Shown piece by piece: positions 53,501-59,819 of a stretch of 64,000 bases of DNA. A program made the position numbers and the translations under genes. Under the pieces are notes generated by a model. That model had not been told where the DNA came from and made no database searches. It saw only the letters and a list, made by a program, of their open reading frames with translations. Source of the stretch: an uncultured Lachnospiraceae bacterium (GTDB lineage: Bacteria; Bacillota_A; Clostridia; Lachnospirales; Lachnospiraceae); NCBI GenBank assembly GCA_951801245.1, contig CATOMC010000001.1, forward strand, positions 1 to 64,000. Direction: 5' to 3'. Positions within the stretch are counted from its first letter, which is position 1. Each line of letters opens with the position of its first letter.

Positions 53501-54611
53501 AGAGCATTACTACCGCTTTGTGGATGTTTTACGTGACAAAAACAATGAGAGATATTTATATCCATTGATGACGGAAGAAGAGGAAGAAACGTGCGGCGTT
53601 CAACCATATGTACACACAGTGAAAGATATCAATGGTCTGTTTGAAACAATCCAGAAAATATCAGATTATCTAAAAAAACAGGGCAGGGAGCATTTCGGAG
53701 ATACGGAGAATGCCTTGTGGTACCGCGGTCATGAGAATGTAGAATATAAGCTTTTGCCGACAGCCATGCGAAAATTTGCACAGCATGCGGATCAAGAGGA
53801 GAGTTTGAGGAGTTATCAGAGGGGCGTTTATGATGAGTTTAAGTTCCGAATGGATAATGCATCGGAGAAGATCGATAAAACTGGTTATACGGAATGTGAT
53901 TATCTTGCATTGATGCAGCATTATAGCTCGCCGACGATTTATCTGGACTGGACGGAAAATGCGATTTCTGCTTTATATTTTGCGCTGGAGGCTTATATAG
54001 ATTCCGGTAATCAGAAAAAACAGGACGAAAAAGATGCGGTTCTTTATCTTTTACACCCAAATCTGTATAATGAAGCAAGGAATCAGATGATGAGTGCTGT
54101 TAAGGTTAATTCGGGACGAAAGCTGGATCGTCTGATGGGAAAATCCCAACAGGAAAATGCAAGGCGGCTGCCCAATTTATCGGTACCATATCAAAGTGAG
54201 AAATTTGGGATGTTCTTACTTGGAGAATTAGAGGATGAACAGGACATTTATAAAGCAGCGTTTGAGGAGATCAAGAGTTTATCGTTACATAAGGATCCTG
54301 AAAACATTCTGTATCTCCCAATGGCTATTTATGCTTCCAGGGCAAATGAGAGAGTACGGGCACAGAGCGGGATGTTTATGGCCTATAATATTTTTACCAG
54401 GCCGAGTAAAAAGAAGTACTTTGATTATATGGCGCTGGAAAAGATTCAGGACTTTTATCTGAGTAAATTTCCGAATACGTCTCCATTCTTATATTCCATT
54501 AGAATTGATGGAAGTGTCAAAAAGGAGATTGCGGGATGGCTGAAGGCTATTGGCGTAAATAAGACAATGGTATATCCGGAACTGTCAAATTTGGGAGAAA
54601 AAATTTGGTAA
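50553..54611 (+). CDS. Large FRG-domain protein with HExxH motif
   Basis: A 1352-residue cytoplasmic protein. The N-terminal 300 residues are unrecognised; a Ser/Asn-rich linker follows near 310-330. At 538-542 is HEVFH in YLYHEVFHYVAPK, a zinc-metallopeptidase-type HExxH, and EAVCD at 753-757 could give a third ligand. Residues about 1045-1330 contain an FRG domain: LWYRGHENVEYKLLPTAM with YRG at 1057-1059, and ALMQHYSSPTIYLDWTENA. FRG domains occur in many large proteins of defence or toxin-like contexts, with unproven activity. It is controlled by an operator array and is not related to its glycan neighbours. Confidence 0.65.
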   Translation: MSGYIIELYKNIISDEKYWTEQRIADSELKNKIYVTFGEFDKMTVSRTNAFSRMRDVSKMSREWIGDRQKILLFELADRNQLEYREMNDTCGFFSNHDGSSSLCTKLFLGITMFQFKDSQGESKNTIKDSLNICRKNILEIVTRQNVSVECSVLGLLGTYGVAVIWAADQFTDILKMINIIKGSDILASEINARPEYRFLSVFTILAKNKDGYNEEKIKELKGTALLQMTLQTNLNQFIIDTIKEKIPEAKNFHAVGEYDLLVETPARNVYKCFEKGKIFDPIDGFYKGHILQTSVKLCESDINDHLQLSDKKSPETEKYNSNNSNDSKENTDTLPYVQEIKRQYEKLRKLFFDEFPKTAGMVDSLDLLYGDYHSQIASVSNKMWAEDYSQQVLAVLKMLKSSLKLVKDVSGSFTTSKVLEEIQDILNCFAYQTIHISESDNLVLDTPKCHLRYTGQNNLILYAYFGIIKDIIELAYHLQEESRQSKIIPLISVDTVPIITSSLFMDNHNPFADRLIKFGFPMVAMYDLPAYVPYLYHEVFHYVAPKDRIVRNWVKGCILAVYAMKNVICWLIYSASKEKAYNIAYEITEKILNYSIYQIVVNQYCDPLIVRVKHAAKDKYTRNVINEKSSPWLQYEERLFELLTKYIKEPEKIMLEENLLYKVLEELYQVREKIMQDCVSIIDRTAPDFRDKEKEISETLGSFLGSLEGLFTNISPEAKLGVFQRLLKSTELSAGQLLGIDQLVQLSDALREAVCDLSMIELSGMDAVAYLMNYVKIQNDLLKQNESEFQVQNSIRIGIALDTIWGWKVRNVDKHDKLTDLKSTFIQSYIGLYFSEKKSTSDKEQETKEYVKTIETEAGGWFARIQNWYQEYLEKYSIVSILLQIIVDQSSVKGRGEEATLRKFEGLKTVQYHNAVRSYGTAILNAAHADNLTEEEKRSRISNAKELFQKEVFGYNIDIILTYQKQKKFKDLNDLCEERFHGEHYYRFVDVLRDKNNERYLYPLMTEEEEETCGVQPYVHTVKDINGLFETIQKISDYLKKQGREHFGDTENALWYRGHENVEYKLLPTAMRKFAQHADQEESLRSYQRGVYDEFKFRMDNASEKIDKTGYTECDYLALMQHYSSPTIYLDWTENAISALYFALEAYIDSGNQKKQDEKDAVLYLLHPNLYNEARNQMMSAVKVNSGRKLDRLMGKSQQENARRLPNLSVPYQSEKFGMFLLGELEDEQDIYKAAFEEIKSLSLHKDPENILYLPMAIYASRANERVRAQSGMFMAYNIFTRPSKKKYFDYMALEKIQDFYLSKFPNTSPFLYSIRIDGSVKKEIAGWLKAIGVNKTMVYPELSNLGEKIW

Positions 54612-54647
54612 CATGCGTTGTTTTGCGCTGCTTTCGGCATAAAATCT

Positions 54648-54681
54648 CTTCGGTTTATGATATACTGTTCATAGACCGGAG
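54648..54681 (+). promoter_or_regulatory. Hairpin overlapping a -10-like element and ribosome binding site
   Basis: A 13-bp stem with two G-U pairs (54648-54660 with 54669-54681) has TATACTGT as loop and includes part of the GGAGGG ribosome binding site of the gene at 54690. It is followed by GGATTTTT, so it could also act as a weak terminator for the large upstream gene. Confidence 0.4.
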
Positions 54682-54689
54682 GGATTTTT

Positions 54690-55082
54690 ATGGAAAAAAT
54701 CAGAAATATTTATTGTTGGAACTATTTAAATGATTGGATGGAAGCGCAGAGAGCAGGTATGGTCCATATTGTCGAGGTCAGGCAGGGTGGGACAAGCATG
54801 TTTCCGTGGGAGCAGTTAGTTCATATGCTATATGAGGACTGCTTTCCAGAGAGTTTTCTTTGCTTTCGAAAAAGTAATGAAAACTATTTGATAGTAACCA
54901 ATGAACAGCGGGAAATATTTAACTTTATTAAGGGCGAAAGAATATTGCAGGAAAAAGAAGGAGTACAATATCGATTTCCTGATTGTCCGGCAGAATTTAG
55001 AAGCAGGATATTGAACGCTCAAGTAGATTCCATCTGGATTAAATTGTATGAAAATGACCGAATAGGGGTAAAAGAATTTTAA
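54690..55082 (+). CDS. Conserved-looking protein of unknown function
   Basis: A 130-residue soluble protein with ribosome binding site GGAGGG. It contains RNIYCWNYLNDWMEAQRAGM, FPWEQLVHMLYEDCFPESF and VDSIWIKLYEND. No signal peptide, membrane helix or known motif is visible. It stands alone between the large FRG gene and a convergent pair of genes. Confidence 0.65.
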   Translation: MEKIRNIYCWNYLNDWMEAQRAGMVHIVEVRQGGTSMFPWEQLVHMLYEDCFPESFLCFRKSNENYLIVTNEQREIFNFIKGERILQEKEGVQYRFPDCPAEFRSRILNAQVDSIWIKLYENDRIGVKEF

Positions 55083-55131
55083 AACAGCCGGGGCAGCCGA
55101 CGGGGTGCTCCGGCACCGGAAAGACAGGACT

Positions 55132-55398
55132 CTATTTTCTTCTCAGCTTCAACATTTTGTTGATCCTGTCCAGTTCTTCTGAGGTGGAATATCTTTTAAT
55201 CGTGTCGATGATCGTATCGATCTCTTCATTTGTAAAAGTGATGTGGTTATCCTGTCCTCTTTTGGCGACAGCCATCAAAAAAGGCAGCATCTGCTCTTTT
55301 TTCATGGACTGGCTCTCAAATACGAGGGACTGCAAAAATTCCAGTTTGGCTTTATCAATATGTGCGATAGCGGGATCGTTCATCCAGGTATTGGTCAT
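55132..55398 (-). CDS. Small helical protein of unknown function
   Basis: An 88-residue hydrophilic protein; start ATG 55398 follows AAAGGAG. It holds IDKAKLEFLQSLVFES and ITFTNEEIDTIIDTIKRY and a basic end. It begins 12 nt after the stop of the gene at 55411 and is probably co-transcribed with it. I do not recognise the family. Confidence 0.7.
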   Translation of the reverse strand: MTNTWMNDPAIAHIDKAKLEFLQSLVFESQSMKKEQMLPFLMAVAKRGQDNHITFTNEEIDTIIDTIKRYSTSEELDRINKMLKLRRK

Positions 55399-55410
55399 GG
55401 GATACTCCTT

Positions 55411-56004
55411 TTAAGAATTTTGAATCAAAGTTTCGTACATGGCTTTCTGCTCCGGACTGAGCATATTCATCAGCATATCCAATATGGGAGCCGCCTTGGA
55501 AGGACCGGTATTTTCGAAGGAACCTGATGAGGCAGAAGAACTGTCAGCGTTATGAGTATTTTCTGAATCATCCTCTCCGAAACTGCCATTTCCCGAAAAG
55601 GGATTGTCAAACAGAGACTCCATAGACATATCAGGGAAAATTTCCTGCATAGCGGACATTGTCTGGGACATTTCCTGTACGGTCTCCAGTGTCTTTAACA
55701 TATTCTGGAACTGTTCTAACTGTTTGATTTCTTCCGGGGTGGAATAGAGACATAATTCTTTACATAATTTGCGCAGATCGGGCTTTTCCGAAAAGGACAG
55801 CCCGCATCCACAAAGTTGAAAGGGATGTCTGCGCACGTAATCCATGGTGTATTGCAGTTCCAAATATTTGATGTAGATGGCCAGATGTTTCTGCATGGAA
55901 GGTTCTATGTAGGGGAGAAGAACCTTGAGTTTCTGGATCTGGTTGGTAGTATATAAGGCATCGAATGTCATAACATTGGACGCATCTTCATTTCTATCTG
56001 TCAT
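55411..56004 (-). CDS. Helical protein of unknown function
   Basis: A 197-residue protein from ATG 56004, preceded by AAAGG at 8 nt; an upstream ATG at 56052 has no such site. The N-terminal 110 residues are helical (IQKLKVLLPYIEPSMQKHLA, YIKYLELQYTMDYVRR) with two Cys in LCGCGLSFSEK. A low-complexity Ser/Gly/Asn linker follows and a short helix ends the protein (SPEQKAMYETLIQ). The function is unknown; it pairs with the 88-residue gene downstream. Confidence 0.7.
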   Translation of the reverse strand: MTDRNEDASNVMTFDALYTTNQIQKLKVLLPYIEPSMQKHLAIYIKYLELQYTMDYVRRHPFQLCGCGLSFSEKPDLRKLCKELCLYSTPEEIKQLEQFQNMLKTLETVQEMSQTMSAMQEIFPDMSMESLFDNPFSGNGSFGEDDSENTHNADSSSASSGSFENTGPSKAAPILDMLMNMLSPEQKAMYETLIQNS

Positions 56005-56060
56005 AGGATATGCCTTTCTGATGCCTGTGTTTTCTCTAACAGTATATGACACATGAGAGA

Positions 56061-56094
56061 AAAATAGGCTCTAAATAGAGCTAGAGCCTATTTT
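56061..56094 (-). terminator. Terminator of the Cys-rich protein gene
   Basis: A perfect 12-bp inverted repeat (56061-56072 with 56083-56094), followed on the - strand by TTTTTCTCTC, just downstream of the gene at 56136. Confidence 0.8.
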
Positions 56095-56135
56095 CCAGAT
56101 GTGTGTTAAAGAAGTGTTAAGATGAAACGTAAGGC

Positions 56136-56372
56136 TTAGTTATTGCAGCAGCAGGATAACAGGATAAGAATCCAGATCCAGGAACAGCAGTTGTTGTCGT
56201 TACCGCCAAAGAAGCCGTTACCGAAGAAACTGTTGCCGCATCCGCATCCGTCGCCGTTGTTACCGCAGCAGGATAACAGGATGAGAATCCAGATCCAGGA
56301 ACCACATCCACATCCGTTATTTGCAGTATTGGTATTGTTGCATCCGCAGTGAGTAGCTGTTAAGTCGCTCAT
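56136..56372 (-). CDS. Small Cys/Gly-rich protein with repeated hydrophobic motif
   Basis: A 78-residue protein; ATG 56372 follows GGAGGG at 8 nt, much better than upstream starts. Two copies of SWIWILILLSCC are separated by a Gly/Asn/Cys-rich segment (CGCGNSFFGNGFFGG). Cys makes up a large share of the protein. It recalls small YjcZ-like or spore-coat-associated proteins of Firmicutes with a hydrophobic WI(I/L)-rich core, but this is only a resemblance. It may insert in membranes or assemble through Cys. Confidence 0.7.
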   Translation of the reverse strand: MSDLTATHCGCNNTNTANNGCGCGSWIWILILLSCCGNNGDGCGCGNSFFGNGFFGGNDNNCCSWIWILILLSCCCNN

Positions 56373-56518
56373 GTTAGTGCCCTCCAAATGTTGTTTATGG
56401 TTTATCTTATGACCGGAGGGGGAAATGGTGACAGAGTTTTTGAGGAATATCATTTTGCACTTGTCTGTCAGAAGGTAACGCACATTTTGTGAGAGCATGA
56501 TTCCTGTGTAATGGGTAC

Positions 56519-56547
56519 TTGAAACATATGTTCGGCTGTGGTAAGAT
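56519..56547 (+). promoter_or_regulatory. Promoter for the NusG-domain-II gene
   Basis: TTGAAA (56519-56524), 17 bp, TAAGAT (56542-56547). Because transcription would begin near 56554, the ATG at 56554 is unlikely to be the start, which supports ATG 56584. Confidence 0.5.
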
Positions 56548-56583
56548 AGCAATATGAATGGGAAAGAAGCAATCAAGCTGCAT

Positions 56584-57045
56584 ATGAAAAAGGGGGATTT
56601 TATTCTGATCGGTTTCTGTCTTCTGGCTGCCTTTATTCTGTCAGTGTTTCTTATTGGCAGTGGAGGAGACGCGAAGACACTTCGTATTTCCTATAATGGT
56701 CAGATCATGATGACAATGGAACTGACAGAAAGCAAACTTCCTAAAAACCAGGGGACTGACTATAACAGTCAATGTATATATTATCTGATTACTTATGAAA
56801 ATAGTCTGGCAGTTGCTTCGAAATCGGAAGAACGTCCGGAGATTCCGGCAGGTGTCAGTTATAATCTTGTATGCATTTTGCCTGGAGAGGTTAAGATGGA
56901 GGCTGCCGATTGTCGGGATCAGATCTGTGTGCACCATACGCCTATCAGAAGCGGCGGGGAGAGCATCATCTGCCTGCCCCATAAACTGGTTGTGGAGATT
57001 ACGGGAACACAACAGGATGAGATGACAGATGGGATGGTGAAGTGA
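56584..57045 (+). CDS. Membrane-anchored NusG domain II protein
   Basis: A 153-residue protein from ATG 56584: MKKGDFILIGFCLLAAFILS is one membrane anchor, followed by an extracytoplasmic NusG domain II (COG5341/PF07009). The family mark is ADCRDQICVHHTPIRSGG, then IICLPHKLVVEI with paired Cys. It is not a transcription factor despite the name; the role is unknown but it is commonly next to a HepI-like gene, as here. The stop overlaps the next ATG (TGATG). Confidence 0.85.
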   Translation: MKKGDFILIGFCLLAAFILSVFLIGSGGDAKTLRISYNGQIMMTMELTESKLPKNQGTDYNSQCIYYLITYENSLAVASKSEERPEIPAGVSYNLVCILPGEVKMEAADCRDQICVHHTPIRSGGESIICLPHKLVVEITGTQQDEMTDGMVK

Positions 57046-57560
57046 TGAAAAGAACGGTAGAACTTGGTTTTTTGCTGGCACTGGCACTGATTCTTTCTTA
57101 TGTAGAGTCATTGATTCCTTTTACCTTCGGGATACCGGGTATTAAGCTGGGGCTGCCGAATCTTATTGTGGTATTGCTGCTATACAGTGGCAGGTCACCT
57201 GCAGCCGGTGCGAGGGAGGCATTGTTGGTGAATGGCCTGCGGATTGTGTTATCCGGCTTTTTGTTCGGCAATCTGTATGCGATCTTGTATGCGCTTGCGG
57301 GAGCAGCGTTCAGCTTTACAGTAATGGTAATCGCCAGAAGGTGCAGGTGGTTTTCCATGGCGGGGGTAAGTGTGCTTGGGGGTGTATTCCATAATGTGGG
57401 GCAGATTGCGGTGGCCATGTTTGTGGTGGAAACTTTTGCGGTTGTTTATTATCTGCCGGTATTGATCGTGTCCGGGGTGGTGACGGGGGCCGTTCTTGGT
57501 ATTCTCGGCATGGAACTTCTTCCCTATCTGAGGCGGGACAAGTTCGTCCGTGGATTGTGA
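57045..57560 (+). CDS. Gx transporter / HepI-like membrane protein
   Basis: A 171-residue integral membrane protein with about five helices of the heptaprenyl diphosphate synthase component I (PF07456, now often Gx transporter) family. Typical parts are FGIPGIKLGLPNLIVV, GLRIVLSGFLFGN and VLGGVFHNVGQIAVA. It probably transports a small substrate rather than making prenyl chains. ATG 57045 overlaps the previous stop. Confidence 0.85.
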   Translation: MKRTVELGFLLALALILSYVESLIPFTFGIPGIKLGLPNLIVVLLLYSGRSPAAGAREALLVNGLRIVLSGFLFGNLYAILYALAGAAFSFTVMVIARRCRWFSMAGVSVLGGVFHNVGQIAVAMFVVETFAVVYYLPVLIVSGVVTGAVLGILGMELLPYLRRDKFVRGL

Positions 57561-57613
57561 GATTTTGCGAAGGGAAATCATGGTGGTTAGTGATAGAAGA
57601 GAGGAATGATAGA

Positions 57614-58234
57614 ATGTATGCATATATAAAGGGAACGTTGGAAGAGATTGGGGAAGATTCTGTGGTGGTGGAAACCGGTGGAATAGGGTATAATGTGAAA
57701 GTATCTACGACAACGGCGGATCTTTTGCCGGGAATCGGCAGTGAAGTCAAGATTTATACCTATACGCTGGTGCGGGAGGATGCGTTTTCTCTGTATGGTT
57801 TTTTGACAAGGGATGATTTGGAGATTTTCAAGAAGCTGATCACAGTCAGCGGGATTGGTCCCAAAGGCGGGCTGGCGATTCTTTCTGTGATGAGTGCGGA
57901 TGCCCTCAGGTTTGCAGTGATGGCCGGGGATGCAAAAGCCATCGCGAAAGCGCCGGGCATCGGTGCCAAAACAGCGGAGCGTGTGATCTTAGACTTAAGG
58001 GATAAGATTTCTCTGGAGGATACGTTAAAAGGGTTCGGTACATCTGCGGACACAGCGGGGAAAGGGGCAGGTTCACAGAATGTGGATAACCAGATGAAGA
58101 AGGAAACAATCGAGGCGCTGGTGGCTCTTGGGTATTCCGCATCGGATGCAACGGCGGCAGTCAGGAAGGTAGAACTCAAGGAAGATGCCACGGTGGAGGG
58201 TATCCTGAAACAGGCGCTAAAGTATATGTTTTAG
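57614..58234 (+). CDS. ruvA: Holliday junction DNA helicase subunit RuvA
   Basis: A 206-residue protein that binds four-way DNA junctions and guides RuvB. It has the N-terminal OB domain (MYAYIKGTLEEI, VETGGIGYNV), two helix-hairpin-helix motifs (LITVSGIGPKGGLAIL, APGIGAKTAERVILDL) and the C-terminal RuvB-contact domain (ETIEALVALGYSASDA). ATG 57614 follows GAGAGGA. It forms an operon with ruvB. Confidence 0.96.
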   Translation: MYAYIKGTLEEIGEDSVVVETGGIGYNVKVSTTTADLLPGIGSEVKIYTYTLVREDAFSLYGFLTRDDLEIFKKLITVSGIGPKGGLAILSVMSADALRFAVMAGDAKAIAKAPGIGAKTAERVILDLRDKISLEDTLKGFGTSADTAGKGAGSQNVDNQMKKETIEALVALGYSASDATAAVRKVELKEDATVEGILKQALKYMF

Positions 58235-58288
58235 TGTATGCAATAATGAGAAAGCCGCATGGCAGATTTAAAAATGGAGATAAGAACG

Positions 58289-59287
58289 ATGGCAGGCAGA
58301 ATGATCGAGACGAATCTGATGGAAGAAGACATGAAGATAGAAGGTTCTCTTCGTCCGCAGACGCTTGTTGACTATATTGGTCAAACAAAAGTGAAGGATA
58401 ACCTGAAAATCTACATAGAAGCTGCAAAACAGCGGGGAGATGCTTTGGATCATGTCTTGTTCTACGGCCCGCCAGGTCTTGGCAAGACGACTCTGGCGGG
58501 AATCATTGCCAATGAGATGGGGGTACATATGAAAGTCACCAGCGGTCCGGCGATTGAGAAGCCGGGGGAGATGGCGGCTATCTTAAACAATCTGCAGGAG
58601 GGAGATCTGTTGTTTGTGGACGAAATCCACAGGCTGAACCGGCAGGTGGAAGAAGTATTGTATCCGGCCATGGAGGATTATGCCATCGATATCATGATAG
58701 GAAAAGGCGCAACAGCCCGTTCTATCCGTCTGGATCTTCCACGTTTCACCTTGGTGGGTGCCACCACCCGGGCCGGGCTTCTTACGGCGCCGCTGCGGGA
58801 CCGGTTCGGTATGATTCATCGTCTGGAGTTTTATACGGTGAACGAACTAAAAGTTATCATCATTCATTCGGCCCGGATCCTGGGGGTGGAGATTGACGAG
58901 AAAGGGGCGGTAGAACTGGCCAGAAGAAGCAGAGGTACGCCGCGGCTTGCCAACCGTATCCTGAAACGGGTGAGAGATTTTGCACAGGTTAAGTATGATG
59001 GTGCGATCACGGAAGAGATTGCAAAGACGGCCCTGGATCTGATGGATGTGGACAAGATGGGGTTAGATCATGTGGACAGGAATATATTGATCACTATGAT
59101 AGAGAAATTCAAGGGCGGGCCGGTAGGCCTTGATACTCTGGCGGCTGCCATCGGGGAGGACGCCGGGACGATCGAAGATGTGTATGAGCCTTATCTGATT
59201 CAAAATGGTTTTTTAAACCGAACGCCCCGGGGGCGGGTGGTCACGGATGCGGCATATCATCATTTTGGGCTTGAAATTCCTTCCTAA
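58289..59287 (+). CDS. ruvB: Holliday junction branch migration ATPase RuvB
   Basis: A 332-residue AAA+ motor from ATG 58289 (9 nt after GGAG; the more upstream ATG 58259 lacks a site). Signatures: [13 protein letters not shown], Walker [20 protein letters not shown]alker [10 protein letters not shown] sensor 1, and [16 protein letters not shown] sensor 2. The C-terminal winged helix ends with [20 protein letters not shown]. It works with RuvA in recombinational repair. Confidence 0.96.
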   Translation: MAGRMIETNLMEEDMKIEGSLRPQTLVDYIGQTKVKDNLKIYIEAAKQRGDALDHVLFYGPPGLGKTTLAGIIANEMGVHMKVTSGPAIEKPGEMAAILNNLQEGDLLFVDEIHRLNRQVEEVLYPAMEDYAIDIMIGKGATARSIRLDLPRFTLVGATTRAGLLTAPLRDRFGMIHRLEFYTVNELKVIIIHSARILGVEIDEKGAVELARRSRGTPRLANRILKRVRDFAQVKYDGAITEEIAKTALDLMDVDKMGLDHVDRNILITMIEKFKGGPVGLDTLAAAIGEDAGTIEDVYEPYLIQNGFLNRTPRGRVVTDAAYHHFGLEIPS

Positions 59288-59299
59288 GACAGATATAAT
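59271..59299 (+). promoter_or_regulatory. Promoter for zapA
   Basis: TTGAAA (59271-59276), 17 bp, TATAAT (59294-59299). It overlaps the end of ruvB and lies 57 bp before the zapA start. Confidence 0.65.
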
Positions 59300-59355
59300 A
59301 GATATAGTGTTGAGCATTTTTATCAGGCGGCATATTTAGTATGGGAGGGGACCCA

Positions 59356-59763
59356 ATGTCAACAAAAACAGATACGGAAGTGATCATTGCCGGTAAGGTG
59401 TTTACACTGAGCGGTTATGAGAGCGAGGAATACCTACAGAAGGTAGCGTCCTACATCAATAATAAGATAGCCGAGTATAATAAAGTTGATAGTTTTAAGA
59501 GACAGTCTCTCGATACACAGAATGTGCTGTTGCAGCTTAATATTGCAGATGATTATTTTAAGGCGAAGAAGCAGATCAGCCTCTTAGAGGAGGAACTGCA
59601 GAACAAAGAGAAGGAAATGTATGATTTAAAGCATGAACTGATCGCTTCTCAGATTAAGCTGGAAAATACGGAGAAGAATGTCAAGAATTTGCAGACAGAG
59701 GTAAATGAGAGTGCCAAAAAGATTGTCCGTATGGAAACAGAACTAAAAGAACGTAAAAAATAA
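59356..59763 (+). CDS. zapA: Cell division protein ZapA
   Basis: A 135-residue FtsZ-associated protein. The N-terminal ZapA domain has VIIAGKVFTLSGYESEEYLQ and VASYINNKI; a long coiled coil follows (SLLEEELQNKEKEMYDLKHE), longer than in E. coli ZapA but usual in Clostridia. ATG 59356 follows GGAGGGG. A terminator is directly downstream. Confidence 0.88.
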   Translation: MSTKTDTEVIIAGKVFTLSGYESEEYLQKVASYINNKIAEYNKVDSFKRQSLDTQNVLLQLNIADDYFKAKKQISLLEEELQNKEKEMYDLKHELIASQIKLENTEKNVKNLQTEVNESAKKIVRMETELKERKK

Positions 59764-59768
59764 GAGCG

Positions 59769-59795
59769 GGAGATGCCGTCAGGCATCTCCTTTTT
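59769..59795 (+). terminator. Terminator after zapA
   Basis: GGAGATGCC (59769-59777) and GGCATCTCC (59782-59790) with a 4-base loop, then TTTTT. The U32 gene begins 25 nt later, so it must use read-through or its own promoter. Confidence 0.85.
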
Positions 59796-59819
59796 ATAAT
59801 AAAGGAATGGGAAGTCAAT

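Noticed and set aside
56584..57045. NusG/LoaP-type antiterminator for the glycan operon
   Set aside because: It has only NusG domain II behind a membrane anchor, faces outside the cell and lacks the NGN domain needed to bind RNA polymerase.
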